Shown: positions 36,828 through 45,734, counted from the first letter of the stretch. The stretch: 64,000 nt of DNA from DATFQI01 sp963816955 (GCA_963816955.1 CAWFME010000005.1:62001-126000), one strand, 5' to 3'. Made by a program: numbers and translations. Notes: generated by a model from the letters alone, not told the origin.

Positions 36828-37658
36828 CTACATCAACGTGACCTGAGCGAGCTCGTCGAGCCCCTCGGGGGTGCGGGCGGCGACCACGGGCGAGACCGGC
36901 GAGAGGTCCTCGAGCGGGGCGCCGAGCGGGTCCTGGCACTTCGTGAACGCGACGTGGCCGCCCGCCTCGCGGACGATCAGCTGCGCGGCCGCGACGTCGA
37001 CCGCCCGGCAGCGGCGCAGGGTCGCCATGCCGTCCAGGCGCGCGGCGGCGACCTGGCAGAGCGTGACCGCGATCGTGCCCATCGCCCGGATCCGGTGGGT
37101 GGTCTCCACGAGCGCGTCGGCCGCGTCGCGCAGCCAGCGCGGGTCGGCCGACTCGATGCCGACGAGCTCGAGCTTGCCGTCGCGGGTGCGCCGCTCGCGG
37201 GCCGAGGTGTCCATCCGCTTGCCGTCGAGCATCGCCCCGGACCCGCGCTCGGCCACCCACTCCTCCCCCGGGCCGAGGTCGTGGACGAAGCCGAACACCA
37301 CGTCGGCCATCGTCGGGCCGTCGGCGACGGCGATCGAGAGCGCGTGGTGGGAGATCCCGCGCTTGGCGTTCATCGAGCCGTCGATCGGGTCGACGATCAC
37401 GAGCGTGCCGGTGCCGCCGTAGTCGACGGTGCCGCGCTCCTCGCTGACGACGGTGAAGCGCGCGCCGTCGTCGTGCAGGCGCTCGAGCTCCGCGAACACC
37501 GCCCGCTCGGCGGCGGCGTCGATCTCCAGCGTGCGGTCGCCGCCCTCGCCGCGCTCGCCGGTCTCCACCACGCGCTCGGCGGTCGTGGGGTTCTCGGCGA
37601 GGATCTCGGCCAGCGCCTGCGCCGCCCGCCGCGCGGCTCCAAGCCAGTCAGGGGTCAT
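36828..37658 (-). CDS. Inositol monophosphatase family protein
   Basis: A 276-residue Mg-dependent, Li-sensitive phosphatase fold. Metal-binding signatures are VVSEERG near residue 71, IVDPIDGSMNAKRG near 90 (the DPIDGT motif with Ser) and RAVDVAAAQLIVREAGG near 217. The substrate may be inositol-1-phosphate, histidinol phosphate or a related sugar phosphate; sequence does not decide. ATG 37658 is 9 bases downstream of TAGGAT (37673-37668), which overlaps the -10 box of the divergent helicase gene. The metalloprotease follows 10 bases later on the same strand. Confidence 0.88.
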   Translation of the reverse strand: MTPDWLGAARRAAQALAEILAENPTTAERVVETGERGEGGDRTLEIDAAAERAVFAELERLHDDGARFTVVSEERGTVDYGGTGTLVIVDPIDGSMNAKRGISHHALSIAVADGPTMADVVFGFVHDLGPGEEWVAERGSGAMLDGKRMDTSARERRTRDGKLELVGIESADPRWLRDAADALVETTHRIRAMGTIAVTLCQVAAARLDGMATLRRCRAVDVAAAQLIVREAGGHVAFTKCQDPLGAPLEDLSPVSPVVAARTPEGLDELAQVTLM

Positions 37659-37666
37659 CTGCCCCG

Positions 37667-37673
37667 TATCCTA
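37667..37673. promoter_or_regulatory. Shared divergent -10 element, IMPase/helicase
   Basis: TATCCTA reads as TATCCT on the plus strand (9 bases before GTG 37682) and TAGGAT on the minus strand (9 bases before ATG 37658). Both genes would be leaderless and driven from one symmetrical core in a gap of only 23 bases. Confidence 0.65.
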
Positions 37674-37681
37674 GGTCCGAG

Positions 37682-40600
37682 GTGCTCTCCGCCGCCCAGC
37701 ACGAGGCAATCAAGCACGGCGGCGGGCCGCTGCTCGTGATCGGCGGCGCCGGCACTGGCAAGACGACGACGCTCGTCGAGCGCTTCGCGTGGCTGGCCGA
37801 GCGCCCGAACGATCCGATCGGCGCCGAGGCGATCCTCGTGCTCACGCCATCGGCCGACGCGCTGCGCGAGCGCATCGAGGAGCGGCTCGGCCGCCCCGCC
37901 TCCGAGGAGCCCGCGGTCACCACGTTCCAGGGCCTGTGCGCGCGGCTGCTGCACGACGAGGCGCTCGAGGCCGGCGTCGACCCGTTCGCCACCCCGGTCT
38001 CGCCCGCCGACCGGCTCGCGATGCTGCTCGAGCGCATCGACGAGCTGCCGCTGCGCCACCACGACCTGCGCGGCAACCCGAGCGCGGTGCTCGGCTCGAT
38101 CGTCGGCCGGATCGACCGGCTCAAGGACGAGCTCGTGACCTGCGAGGACTACGCCGCGTGGGCGTCCACGCTCGGCGAGGCGGAGGGCGCCCGGGCCGCG
38201 CGCGAGCGCGAGTTCGGCGAGCTGTTCCGCGCCCACGACCGGATGCTGCGCGACGCGGGGACGCTCGACTTCGGGGACCTCGTGCTGCGGGCGTTCCGGC
38301 TGCTGCGCGAGAAGCCGCACGTGCGCGCGCGCCTCGCCGGCCGCTACGGGCACGTGCTCGTCGACGACCTGCAGGACACGAGCTTCGCCCAGGGCCTGCT
38401 GCTGCGCCTGCTCGTCTCCGACCGCGGCGAGATCACGGCGGCGGGCGACGACGACCAGTCGATCCACCGCTTCCGCGGCGCCTCGACCAAGGCGTTCGCC
38501 GACTTCGAGGCCGAGTGGCCGGCGGCGCGCGTGGTGCACCTGGAGGAGTCCTTCCGCGCAGGCGAGCGGATCGTCGCCGCCGCGGCCGCCGTGGCGGAGC
38601 CGATCCCGGGACGGATCGAGAAGCTGGTCCGCGCGCGCGGGGGCGCCCCCGGGGAGGTGGCGTTCTGGGCCTGCGCGTCCGAGCGCGCCCAGGCGCAGGC
38701 CGTCGCCGCCGAGGTCGAGCGGCTGATCGCGCGCGAGGACGTCGCGCCGGAGGACGTCTGCGTGCTCGTGCGCTCGGTGCGCTCGGAGGGCCAGGCGGTC
38801 GGCGTGGCGTTCGAGGAGCGGGCCGTGCCGTACCGGCTGGCGGGCGCGGCGGCGTTCTTCCAGCGCGCGGAGGTGCGCGACCTGCTCGCGTGGCTGCGGC
38901 TGCTCGTGGACCCGGGCGACGCCGGCGCCGTCGTGCGCGCGCTCGCGCGGCCGCCCGTCGAGCTGCGGGCGATCGACCTCGCGCGCGTCACGCAGATCGC
39001 GCGCCGCCGCAAGCTCGACATGGTCGCCGCGCTGGCCGCGGCGCTCGAGTCGCCGCAGATCCCGCCCGAGGCGCGCGACCGCATCAACACCTTCCTCGGC
39101 CTCTACCGCTCCGCCGCCGCCGCGATCGATTCCACGCGCCCCGACCTCTACGTGCACCGGCTCGTGGAGCGGCTCGGCCTGCGCCGCCAGCTGCTGTTCG
39201 CCGCCTCCACCGAGGTGGTCGAGCGTCTGCGCAACCTGGCCAAGTTCGCCGAGCTGGCCTCGGCGTACGTCCGCCGCGCGCCGCAGGCCACCGCGCGCGA
39301 GTTCGCCCGCTCGATCGCCGCCGTCGCGGACGCCGGCCTGCGCGAGGAGGAGGCCTCGGCGGGCGACCGGCCGGTCGGCGTGCAGGTGATGACCATGCAC
39401 GCTGCCAAGGGCCTGGAGTTCGAGCACGTCTACGTGCTCGGGCTGATGGCCGCGCGGATGCCGGGCCCGCGCCAGCGCACGCTCGAGCCGATCCCGGACG
39501 CGCTGCTCAAGGAGACGCTGCCGCCCGACACCAAGGCCGCGCACACCGAGGCGATGCGGCGGCTGCTGCACGTGGCGATGACACGCGCGCGCACGAGGCT
39601 CGTGCTCGCCTACCCGCAGCGCACCGACCGCGGGGCCATGCAGCACCCGTCGCCGTTCGCCGAGGAGGCGCGGCTCGCCTGCGACGGCGCGTGGGAGCAG
39701 CGCGAGGAGGAGCTGTTCGGCCCGGCCGAGACGCTGCAGTCGACGTTCCGGCTGCTGCGCGACGAGCTGCTCACGACGGTGTCGCAGGTCGGCGGCCGGC
39801 TGGGCGAGCTGCGCTTCGACACCGACCTGGACGTCTCCCACGCCGTCGTGCGCTACATGGAGCTGCTCAAGCTGGCGGCGCTGATCGAGCGGACGAAGGG
39901 CGCGCCGGCGCAAGCGGTCGAGGACGCGCTGCCCGAGGTCAACGCGCGGCTGCTGCAGGCCGCGACCTCCGAGCAGCGCGAGATCTTCGAGACGAGCGCG
40001 CTCGACGAGTACCTGCTCGACGCCGAGCGCGACGAGAAGCTGCGCGCGCGGGCCGTGGCCGCGCGTACCGAGCCGTCGCTGGAGGGCTTCCTCCCCCGCC
40101 GCGGCGACGGGCTGCTGCTGAGCGCCTCCGACATCGAGACCTACCGGACGTGCCCGCTGAAGTACAAGTTCGCGCGCGTGTTCCGGATCCCGTCGGAGCC
40201 GACGATCAACCAGCGCTTCGGGATCCTCGTCCACCAGGTGCTCGAGCGCTACCACGCTCCCGACGCCCGCCAGGGGCTGCCCGAGCTGCTGAGCCTGCTG
40301 GAGGCCGGCTGGCGCCGCGGCGGGTTCGGCGACTCCGAGGAGGAGCGCCAGCTGCGCGTGAAGGCCACGCAGGCGCTCGTGCGCTACCACGACCGCTTCC
40401 GCGAGGAGGGCGGCGAGCCCGTCTGGTTCGAGCGCTCTTTCCAGTTCAAGCTCGGCCCGCACGTCCTGCGCGGGCGGGTGGACCGCGTCGACCGGCTCCC
40501 GGACGGCGGCTACGAGCTGATCGACTACAAGACCGGCCGCCCGAAGTCGGCCGCCCAGCTGCGCGAGGACGTGCAGCTCACGCTGTACGCCGTCGGCGCG

Positions 40601-40822
40601 CGCGAGGCGTGGCAGCTCGAGGCGCCGTCGCAGTCCTACTACTACGTGCTCGACGACCAGAAGGTGCCCGTCGAGCGCTCCGAGGAGGACCGCGACTGGA
40701 TCACCGACACCGTGCTCGAGGTCGGCGAGGGGATCCAGTCGCAGGGCTTCGAGCCGACGCCGAGCTTCGCGGCGTGCTCGATGTGCGACTACCGCATCGC
40801 CTGCCCGGCGGCGGAGCGCTGA
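37682..40822 (+). CDS. UvrD/AdnB-like helicase with PD-(D/E)XK nuclease domain
   Basis: A 1046-residue superfamily 1A helicase-nuclease for double-strand break processing. Walker A GGAGTGKTT is near residue 24, motif II HVLVDDLQDTS near 225 (Asp replacing the usual Glu), motif III GDDDQSIHRFRGA and motif VI LLHVAMTRAR near 625. The C-terminal RecB-like nuclease (about 815-1046) has GRVDRVDRL, LIDYKTG and QLTLYAV. Four cysteines (YRTCPLKY near 823; CSMCDYRIACP near 1035) match the Fe-S staple of AddB/AdnB nucleases. The gene for a partner subunit is not in the window. The GTG start is leaderless by position of TATCCT. Confidence 0.9.
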   Translation: MLSAAQHEAIKHGGGPLLVIGGAGTGKTTTLVERFAWLAERPNDPIGAEAILVLTPSADALRERIEERLGRPASEEPAVTTFQGLCARLLHDEALEAGVDPFATPVSPADRLAMLLERIDELPLRHHDLRGNPSAVLGSIVGRIDRLKDELVTCEDYAAWASTLGEAEGARAAREREFGELFRAHDRMLRDAGTLDFGDLVLRAFRLLREKPHVRARLAGRYGHVLVDDLQDTSFAQGLLLRLLVSDRGEITAAGDDDQSIHRFRGASTKAFADFEAEWPAARVVHLEESFRAGERIVAAAAAVAEPIPGRIEKLVRARGGAPGEVAFWACASERAQAQAVAAEVERLIAREDVAPEDVCVLVRSVRSEGQAVGVAFEERAVPYRLAGAAAFFQRAEVRDLLAWLRLLVDPGDAGAVVRALARPPVELRAIDLARVTQIARRRKLDMVAALAAALESPQIPPEARDRINTFLGLYRSAAAAIDSTRPDLYVHRLVERLGLRRQLLFAASTEVVERLRNLAKFAELASAYVRRAPQATAREFARSIAAVADAGLREEEASAGDRPVGVQVMTMHAAKGLEFEHVYVLGLMAARMPGPRQRTLEPIPDALLKETLPPDTKAAHTEAMRRLLHVAMTRARTRLVLAYPQRTDRGAMQHPSPFAEEARLACDGAWEQREEELFGPAETLQSTFRLLRDELLTTVSQVGGRLGELRFDTDLDVSHAVVRYMELLKLAALIERTKGAPAQAVEDALPEVNARLLQAATSEQREIFETSALDEYLLDAERDEKLRARAVAARTEPSLEGFLPRRGDGLLLSASDIETYRTCPLKYKFARVFRIPSEPTINQRFGILVHQVLERYHAPDARQGLPELLSLLEAGWRRGGFGDSEEERQLRVKATQALVRYHDRFREEGGEPVWFERSFQFKLGPHVLRGRVDRVDRLPDGGYELIDYKTGRPKSAAQLREDVQLTLYAVGAREAWQLEAPSQSYYYVLDDQKVPVERSEEDRDWITDTVLEVGEGIQSQGFEPTPSFAACSMCDYRIACPAAER

Positions 40823-40909
40823 AGCGCGGCGGTCCCCACGGCTCCCGCGCATCGGGCGCACCGCCGGGAATACGACTGTGCGGAACGTGCGGAAGCCGTC
40901 AGCGCGGCG

Positions 40910-41797
40910 CTACCCCGAGGCGTGCGGCGGCGGCCCGCCCGAGCCGCGCTGACGCAGGAAGCGCTGGAACTCGCGGGCGAGGACGTCGCCCGAGGGGAGG
41001 TCGCCCTCCTCGGCGAGCTCCTCGTCGGCGGCGCGCTCGAGGCGCTCGACGAACGCCTGCACCTCCGGGTCGAGCTCGACGGCGCGGGTGACCTGGCGGT
41101 CGTAGTCGCCGGCGGCGGTCTCGAGGTCGCGGGCGTCGACGGTCACGCCGACGAGGCTCTCCAGCCGGCGCAGGAGCGCGAGCGCGCCCTTCGGGTTCGG
41201 CGCGACGGCGACGTAGTGCGGCACGGCGGCCCACAGCGAGGCCGACGGCATGCCCGCCTCGGCGCAGGCGGCGTGCAGGACGCCGACGATCCCCGTCGGG
41301 CCCTCGTAGGTCGGCGCCTGCAGCGACAGGCGGTCGATCAGCCCCTGGTCGGAGGCCAGGCCCGTGATCGAGATCGGGCGCGTGTGCGGCACGTCGGCCA
41401 GCAGCGCGCCGAGCGTGACGACCATCTGGACGCCGATCGCCTCCGCCAGCTCGATCACCTTCTCGCAGAACGTGCGCCAGCGCATCGCGGGCTCGGGGCC
41501 GCTGAGCAGGATCAGGTCGCGCGGGGCGCGCGGGACCCGGGCCTCGTAGAACTCGAACTCGGGCCACTCGATCTTGCGCGACAGCCCGTCCACCAGCCGC
41601 ACGCTCGGGCGGGTCGACTGGAAGTCGACGAACTCCTCCGGGTCGATCAGCGCGAAGCGCGTGGCGTCGAAGCCGGCGCCCATGAACGTCAGCGCGGAGG
41701 TGGCCGCCTCCCCCGCGTCGTTCCAGCCCTTGAAGGCGCAGACGAGCGCGGGTGCCCGGAGGCCGTCAGGACGGCGTTCCCAGCGGAGGGGCTGCAT
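40910..41797 (-). CDS. PAC2 family protein
   Basis: A 295-residue protein of the PAC2 (proteasome assembly chaperone) family, widespread in actinobacteria. It begins QPLRWERRPDGLRAPALVCAFKGWNDAGEAAT, the typical family N-terminus, and has LILLSGPEPAMRW and GLASDQGLIDRL in the core. The C-terminal 60 residues are acidic helices. A role in proteasome assembly in bacteria is unproven. ATG 41797 is chosen because TACCGT (41811-41806) ends 8 bases before it; the in-frame GTG at 41806 would overlap that box. It is convergent with the helicase and divergent from the YhaM-like gene. Confidence 0.87.
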   Translation of the reverse strand: MQPLRWERRPDGLRAPALVCAFKGWNDAGEAATSALTFMGAGFDATRFALIDPEEFVDFQSTRPSVRLVDGLSRKIEWPEFEFYEARVPRAPRDLILLSGPEPAMRWRTFCEKVIELAEAIGVQMVVTLGALLADVPHTRPISITGLASDQGLIDRLSLQAPTYEGPTGIVGVLHAACAEAGMPSASLWAAVPHYVAVAPNPKGALALLRRLESLVGVTVDARDLETAAGDYDRQVTRAVELDPEVQAFVERLERAADEELAEEGDLPSGDVLAREFQRFLRQRGSGGPPPHASG

Positions 41798-41853
41798 CGG
41801 ACCCACGGTAGCGGAGTCCCGTCCGGCCCCACGGCCATGATCGGAGGGATCCC

Positions 41854-42723
41854 ATGACGGCTCTGGCCGACACCACGGTGGCGACCCTGCGCGCCGGCGA
41901 CGACGTCGACGCGGTCTTCGCCTGCTCGCGCAAGGACCGCCTGACGGCGCGCTCCGGGCTGCCCTACCTGGCGCTGGAGCTGCGCGACCGCACGGGCGCC
42001 ATCCAGGGGCGCGCGTTCCGCGACGCGGACCTGCTGTCGGGCCGCTTCGAGCGCGGCGAGCTCGTGCGCGTGCGCGGGCGCGTCGAGCGCTTCCGGGACG
42101 AGCTGCAGGTCGACGTGAAGGCGATCGAGCGCGCGGAGGCGGCCGACCCGGCGGCGTTCCTGCCCGTCGCCTACCGCGACGTGGACGAGCTGGACGGGTT
42201 CCTCGAGCACCTGGCCGGCGAGGTCCACGACCCGGAGTACCGCCCGCTGCTGGAGCGGCTGCTGGCCGACGAGGCGCTGCGCGCGGACTGGCGCCGCGCC
42301 CCGTGCACCCGCGCGGGCCACCACGCCTACCTGGGCGGGCTGCTCGAGCACACGGTGGCGGTCGGCACGCTCGCGCTCGAGGCGTGCCAGCTGCACCCGC
42401 GGCTCAACTCCGACCTGCTGATCTGCGCCGCGCTCGTGCACGACCTCGGCAAGACGCGAGAGTTCACGTACGGAGCCGACATCGCGCTCTCCGAGGAGGG
42501 TCGGTTGCTGGGCCACGTCGTGCTGGGCCAGCAGCTGCTCGACGCGCGCTCCGGCGCGATGAGCGCCGGCAAGCGGCTCGCGCTCGCCCACTGCGTGCTG
42601 ACCCACCACGGGCCCGACTCGGCGCCGGGGCGGCGGTTCGGGTCGCCCGAGGCGCTCGCGCTCTACCGGCTCAACGCGCTCGACGCGAGCGTCAAGGGAG
42701 CGCTGGAGCACGGCCTGCCGTAG
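41854..42723 (+). CDS. YhaM-like 3'-5' exoribonuclease (OB-fold plus HD domain)
   Basis: A 289-residue protein. An N-terminal OB-fold (about residues 1-95; LALELRDRTGAIQGRAF) precedes an HD phosphohydrolase domain with H-AYLGGLLEHTVAV, the HD pair in ALVHDLGKT near 193, and LAHCVLTHHG. This matches YhaM/CBF1 exonucleases that degrade RNA and single-stranded DNA 3' to 5'. ATG 41854 has Shine-Dalgarno GGAGGGA. Three genes follow closely on the same strand. Confidence 0.87.
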   Translation: MTALADTTVATLRAGDDVDAVFACSRKDRLTARSGLPYLALELRDRTGAIQGRAFRDADLLSGRFERGELVRVRGRVERFRDELQVDVKAIERAEAADPAAFLPVAYRDVDELDGFLEHLAGEVHDPEYRPLLERLLADEALRADWRRAPCTRAGHHAYLGGLLEHTVAVGTLALEACQLHPRLNSDLLICAALVHDLGKTREFTYGADIALSEEGRLLGHVVLGQQLLDARSGAMSAGKRLALAHCVLTHHGPDSAPGRRFGSPEALALYRLNALDASVKGALEHGLP

Positions 42724-42733
42724 CGCTCGGCGG

Positions 42734-42937
42734 ATGCCCGCCTACGAGTACACCACCGCCGTGATCACCCACGGCCTGATGGGCCGCAAGAGCGAGGAGG
42801 TCGACCGCGAGGAGCTCCAGGAGGTGCTCAACACGCACGGCGCCGAGGGCTGGGAGCTGGACAAGCTCATCCTCGACAGCTCCTTCCATCACGAGAAGGA
42901 CGGCCACCTCCTGATCTTCAAGCGCGCCGCCGGTTGA
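42734..42937 (+). CDS. DUF4177 family small protein
   Basis: A 67-residue protein. YEYTTAVI at the start and LNTHGAEGWELDKLI in the middle are the DUF4177 pattern; the protein ends HLLIFKRAAG. Function is unknown. It starts 11 bases after the YhaM-like gene and its stop overlaps the next start by TTGA, so it belongs to that operon. Confidence 0.88.
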   Translation: MPAYEYTTAVITHGLMGRKSEEVDREELQEVLNTHGAEGWELDKLILDSSFHHEKDGHLLIFKRAAG

Positions 42938-43911
42938 GGCTCCTCGTCCTCGGCGGCACCGTGTTCCTCGGCCGCCACGTGGCGGCCGAGGCGCTCGCGC
43001 GCGGCCACGAGCTGACGCTGTTCACGCGCGGGCTCCACGGCGCGGAGCTGTTCCCCGAGGCCGAGCGGCTGCGCGGCGACCGCTCCAAGGACGTCTCGGC
43101 CGTGCGCGATCGCCTGTTCGACGCCGTGATCGACACGAGCGGCTACAAGCCCGCCGACGTCGCGGCGTCGGCCGGCGCGGTCGACGCCCACTACGTCTTC
43201 GTCTCCTCCTGCAACGCCTATCCGGGCTGGCCGGCCGAGGTCGTCGACGAGGACTCGCCCGACTGGGGCGGCGGCGGGCCGTCGGAGTACGGGCCGGACA
43301 AGGTGCGCTGCGAGCGGGCGGCGCAGGCCGCGCTGCCGGGCCGGGTCGCGGTGGTGCGCGCCGGGCTGATCGTCGGCCCGCACGACGGCGTGTTCCGGCT
43401 GCCGTGGTGGGTGCGGCGGATCGCCCTCGGCGGCGACGTGCCCGCACCCGGCGACCCCGATCGCCCGCTGCAGATCATCGACGCGCGCGACCTCGCCGCC
43501 TGGATGCTGGACCTCGCCGAGCAGCGGGTCGCCGGCGTCTTCAACGGGACGGGGCCGGAGGCGATGACGACGATGGGCGAGCTGCTCGGAGCGGCGGTCG
43601 ACGCGACGGGCTCCGGCGCCCGGCTGCGCTGGATGCCCGACGCCGCGCTGCGCGCGCTGGACGTCGAGCCGTGGACCGAGCTGCCGCTGTGGGCCCCGGA
43701 GGACGAGATGGCCGGCACCTGGCGGATCGGCACGGAGCGCGCGCAGGCCGCCGGGCTGCGCTGCCGCCCGGCGGCCGACACCGTCGCCGACGTCGCCGCA
43801 TGGCTGCGCGACGGCGGCGAGGCCGAGCTGAGCGATTGGGGCTCGCACGCGCGCCCGGCGCCGATGAGCGCCGAGCGCGAGGCGGAGCTACTGGCCCGGA
43901 TCCGGGCCTAG
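42934..43911 (+). CDS. NAD-dependent epimerase/reductase-like protein
   Basis: A 325-residue extended SDR-type protein. The Rossmann motif LVLGGTVFLGRHVA is at residue 3, RLRGDRSKD follows, then VFVSSCNAYPG and SEYGPDKVRCE, where Tyr and Lys match the catalytic YxxxK. RAGLIVGPHDG and IDARDLAAWMLDL are typical of reductases in the isoflavone-reductase/epimerase group. The start is TTG 42934, overlapping the DUF4177 stop (TTGA); no ATG or GTG lies near. The substrate is unknown. Confidence 0.85.
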   Translation: MRLLVLGGTVFLGRHVAAEALARGHELTLFTRGLHGAELFPEAERLRGDRSKDVSAVRDRLFDAVIDTSGYKPADVAASAGAVDAHYVFVSSCNAYPGWPAEVVDEDSPDWGGGGPSEYGPDKVRCERAAQAALPGRVAVVRAGLIVGPHDGVFRLPWWVRRIALGGDVPAPGDPDRPLQIIDARDLAAWMLDLAEQRVAGVFNGTGPEAMTTMGELLGAAVDATGSGARLRWMPDAALRALDVEPWTELPLWAPEDEMAGTWRIGTERAQAAGLRCRPAADTVADVAAWLRDGGEAELSDWGSHARPAPMSAEREAELLARIRA

Positions 43912-44543
43912 CCCGGGCCTAGCGCCGGGTCGTCGCGTACGGACGCGAGGTCGTCGTCGCCCGCGGCCCACTCGCGGGTCTGCGGGTTGTTCGCGTAGGC
44001 GATCTCGAGGTGCTCGATCGCGGCCTCGCGGTTGCCCCCGAGCGCCTCGTAGCAGGCGAGCTGGTAGCGCAGCGAGGGGTGGTCGGGCCAGTCCGCGAGC
44101 CCGTCCGACGCGACCTCGACGGCCTTCGCGTAGTCGCCAGAGCGGTAGTGCGGCTCGGCCTCGTACCAGTACTCGAACGGCGTCCGCGGCCCGGCCGCGC
44201 CCGGCACGCCGCCGATCACGAGCACGGTCGTGCCGTCCTGCGTGGCCGTGGCGCCGCGGCGCGTGCCCGGCGGGACGACGAGCAGCGTGCCCTGCGGCGC
44301 GGCGACCTCCTCGCCGTCGACGGTGAACGCGGCGGCGCCCTGGAGCACGACGTACATCTCCTCGTGCCCGGCCGCGCCCGCGCTCAGCTCGTCGTGGTTC
44401 TCGATCACCTCGCCGCCGGAGTCGGCGCTGTAGGCGTTGACGCCGAATCCGCTGGTGCCGAGCAGCTTGCGCAGGGGCCGCCAGTCGAAGCCGTGGCCCG
44501 CGATCCGCTCGGCGTCGTCGATGTGCAACACGGAGTAGCTCAC
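43908..44543 (-). CDS. Cupin domain protein with TPR-like tail
   Basis: A 211-residue fusion. The cupin (about residues 35-125) has ENHDELSAGAAGHEEMYVVLQGAAAF, with HEE and later residues in the metal-binding positions, then GTLLVVPPGTRRGA. Residues 135-205 contain a TPR-like pair of helices (YRSGDYAKAVEVASDGLADWPDHPSLRYQLACYEALGGNREAAIEHLEIA). It might sense a small ligand and bind a partner through the TPR. The start ATG 44543 faces the helical protein gene with a 10-20 base gap. Function is unknown. Confidence 0.83.
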   Translation of the reverse strand: MSYSVLHIDDAERIAGHGFDWRPLRKLLGTSGFGVNAYSADSGGEVIENHDELSAGAAGHEEMYVVLQGAAAFTVDGEEVAAPQGTLLVVPPGTRRGATATQDGTTVLVIGGVPGAAGPRTPFEYWYEAEPHYRSGDYAKAVEVASDGLADWPDHPSLRYQLACYEALGGNREAAIEHLEIAYANNPQTREWAAGDDDLASVRDDPALGPG

Positions 44544-44562
44544 GTGCGGGAGGATGCCGGAG

Positions 44563-45132
44563 ATGCAGCCCGGGCCGCACGTCGAGGAGATGGAGGCCGC
44601 GATCCGCGCCGACGGCGAGGGCCTGCGGGCGCTGCTCGACGGCGACGCCGAACGCGGCCATGAGCGCCTGCTCGACGCCGTCGCGCGCTACCGCGCATCG
44701 TGGGAGCTCGCGCCGCCGCGCAGCTACGGGCGGCTCGTCGGGATGCTCAAGGCGGCGGTGATCGCCGGCGACGACGCGACCGCGGCCGCCGCCTACGCCC
44801 GCGAGGCCGTGCCCGAAGCCGACTCCCCGCCGTCCTCGTACGTGCGCGCGGTCGCAGCGCTCGTCGAGGGCGACGACGAGGCGGCCGCGGGCTTCGCGGA
44901 CGGCATGCGCGCGGGCTCGCCGGCCTTCGGCCGCGCGGCCGACGCGATCGCGGCGCTGGCGGCGCGCGACGCTCGTGCCTACGCGGCCGCGGTGCGCGCG
45001 ATCGTCGAGGACTTCGAAGGCCGCGACGAGCACCTCACCGGCGTGCCCGTCGCCGACACCGCGCTGATGCTCGAGCGGCTCGCGGAGCCCCGCGGCGTCG
45101 CCGCGCACCCCGCGAGCGCCCTGCTGCCCTAG
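44563..45132 (+). CDS. Helical protein of unknown function
   Basis: A 189-residue Ala-rich, all-helical protein (WELAPPRSYGRLVGMLKAAVIAGD in the middle, DTALMLERLAE near the end). There is no signal peptide or membrane helix. Repeated 35-residue helix pairs suggest a TPR/Sel1-like scaffold, though I see no consensus. ATG 44563 has GGGAGG (44548-44553) at good spacing; ATG 44554 would be only a base away from it. It ends in a 4-base overlap with the convergent SnoaL-like gene. No homologous family recognised. Confidence 0.65.
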   Translation: MQPGPHVEEMEAAIRADGEGLRALLDGDAERGHERLLDAVARYRASWELAPPRSYGRLVGMLKAAVIAGDDATAAAAYAREAVPEADSPPSSYVRAVAALVEGDDEAAAGFADGMRAGSPAFGRAADAIAALAARDARAYAAAVRAIVEDFEGRDEHLTGVPVADTALMLERLAEPRGVAAHPASALLP

Positions 45133-45617
45133 CTGCGCGCGCTCCGGATCGCCTCGGCGATCTTCGTCTTGGCGTTGAAGGCCGCCTTCAGCGCGCGGTC
45201 CGGCGGCGAGCCGTCGGGCGGGAGCAGCCCGAGCTGGCGGCCCACCTCCATCTGGTCGAAGATCACGAAGTTCGAGGCCATCCTGCCGTCGCGGACGGTC
45301 ATCTCGTCCATCCCGTCCAGCGTGATCGCCTTTCCCGTCGGCTCGATCCCGTTGAACACGCCCCCGTGCGTGCCGGTCAACCTCCAGCGCAGGAACACCG
45401 TCTCGCCCTCCTCGACCGCCGAGACGCGCTCCATGGTGAAGTCGGGGATCGCCGCGAAGAGATCGGCGAAGTACGCGCTCAACTCGTCCTTCCCGCGACA
45501 GGTCTTGTCGGGGAAGCGCTCCACGACGTCGTCGGCCCAGATCGCGCGCAGGGCGTCGATGTCATGCGCGTTGGTGGCGTCGAGGACCTGCTGGGCCAGC
45601 TCGGTGTTCGTCGGCAT
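45129..45617 (-). CDS. SnoaL-like ester cyclase family protein
   Basis: A 162-residue NTF2-like fold protein. ELAQQVLDATNAHDIDALRAIWADDVVERFPD and SAYFADLFAAIPDFTMERVSAVEEGETVFLRWRLTGTH match SnoaL/ester-cyclase relatives, which include polyketide cyclases and many uncharacterised proteins. The catalytic residue set cannot be assigned. ATG 45617 has TAGGGT (45630-45625) 7 bases upstream, overlapping the -10 box of the divergent tRNA-Sec gene. Confidence 0.83.
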   Translation of the reverse strand: MPTNTELAQQVLDATNAHDIDALRAIWADDVVERFPDKTCRGKDELSAYFADLFAAIPDFTMERVSAVEEGETVFLRWRLTGTHGGVFNGIEPTGKAITLDGMDEMTVRDGRMASNFVIFDQMEVGRQLGLLPPDGSPPDRALKAAFNAKTKIAEAIRSARS

Positions 45618-45624
45618 GCCGAGG

Positions 45625-45634
45625 ACCCTATCCT
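45625..45634. promoter_or_regulatory. Shared divergent -10 region, SnoaL-like gene/tRNA-Sec
   Basis: ACCCTATCCT contains TATCCT (45629-45634) on the plus strand, 7 bases before the tRNA 5' end, and TAGGGT (45630-45625) on the minus strand, 7 bases before ATG 45617. Both sides fit direct transcription starts. Confidence 0.6.
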
Positions 45635-45641
45635 CGCCCGC

Positions 45642-45734
45642 GGAGCGGCACGGGGCTGGTGCCCCACCCGGTCTTCAAAACCGGTTGCCCGTCGTAGCCC
45701 GGCGGGGGGTAGGTTCGATTCCTGCGCCGCTCCG
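45642..45734 (+). tRNA. selC: Selenocysteine tRNA, anticodon TCA
   Basis: A complete tRNA-Sec. The acceptor has 8 bp, GGAGCGGC (45642-45649) with GCCGCTCC (45726-45733), and discriminator G. The D stem is GGGGC/GCCCC with a 4-base loop. The anticodon stem CCGGT/ACCGG carries loop CTTCAAA with TCA at 45675-45677. A long variable arm has a 7-bp stem (CCCGTCG with CGGCGGG). T stem GTAGG/CCTGC has loop TTCGATT. The 8+5 bp acceptor/T helix is diagnostic of bacterial tRNA-Sec. CCA is not encoded. It implies UGA recoding by SelA, SelB and SelD, whose genes are not in this window. Confidence 0.95.

Noticed and set aside
37655..40861. A 1068-codon minus-strand frame opposite the helicase-nuclease
   Set aside because: The plus strand carries all SF1 and nuclease motifs; the antisense frame is a GC artefact.
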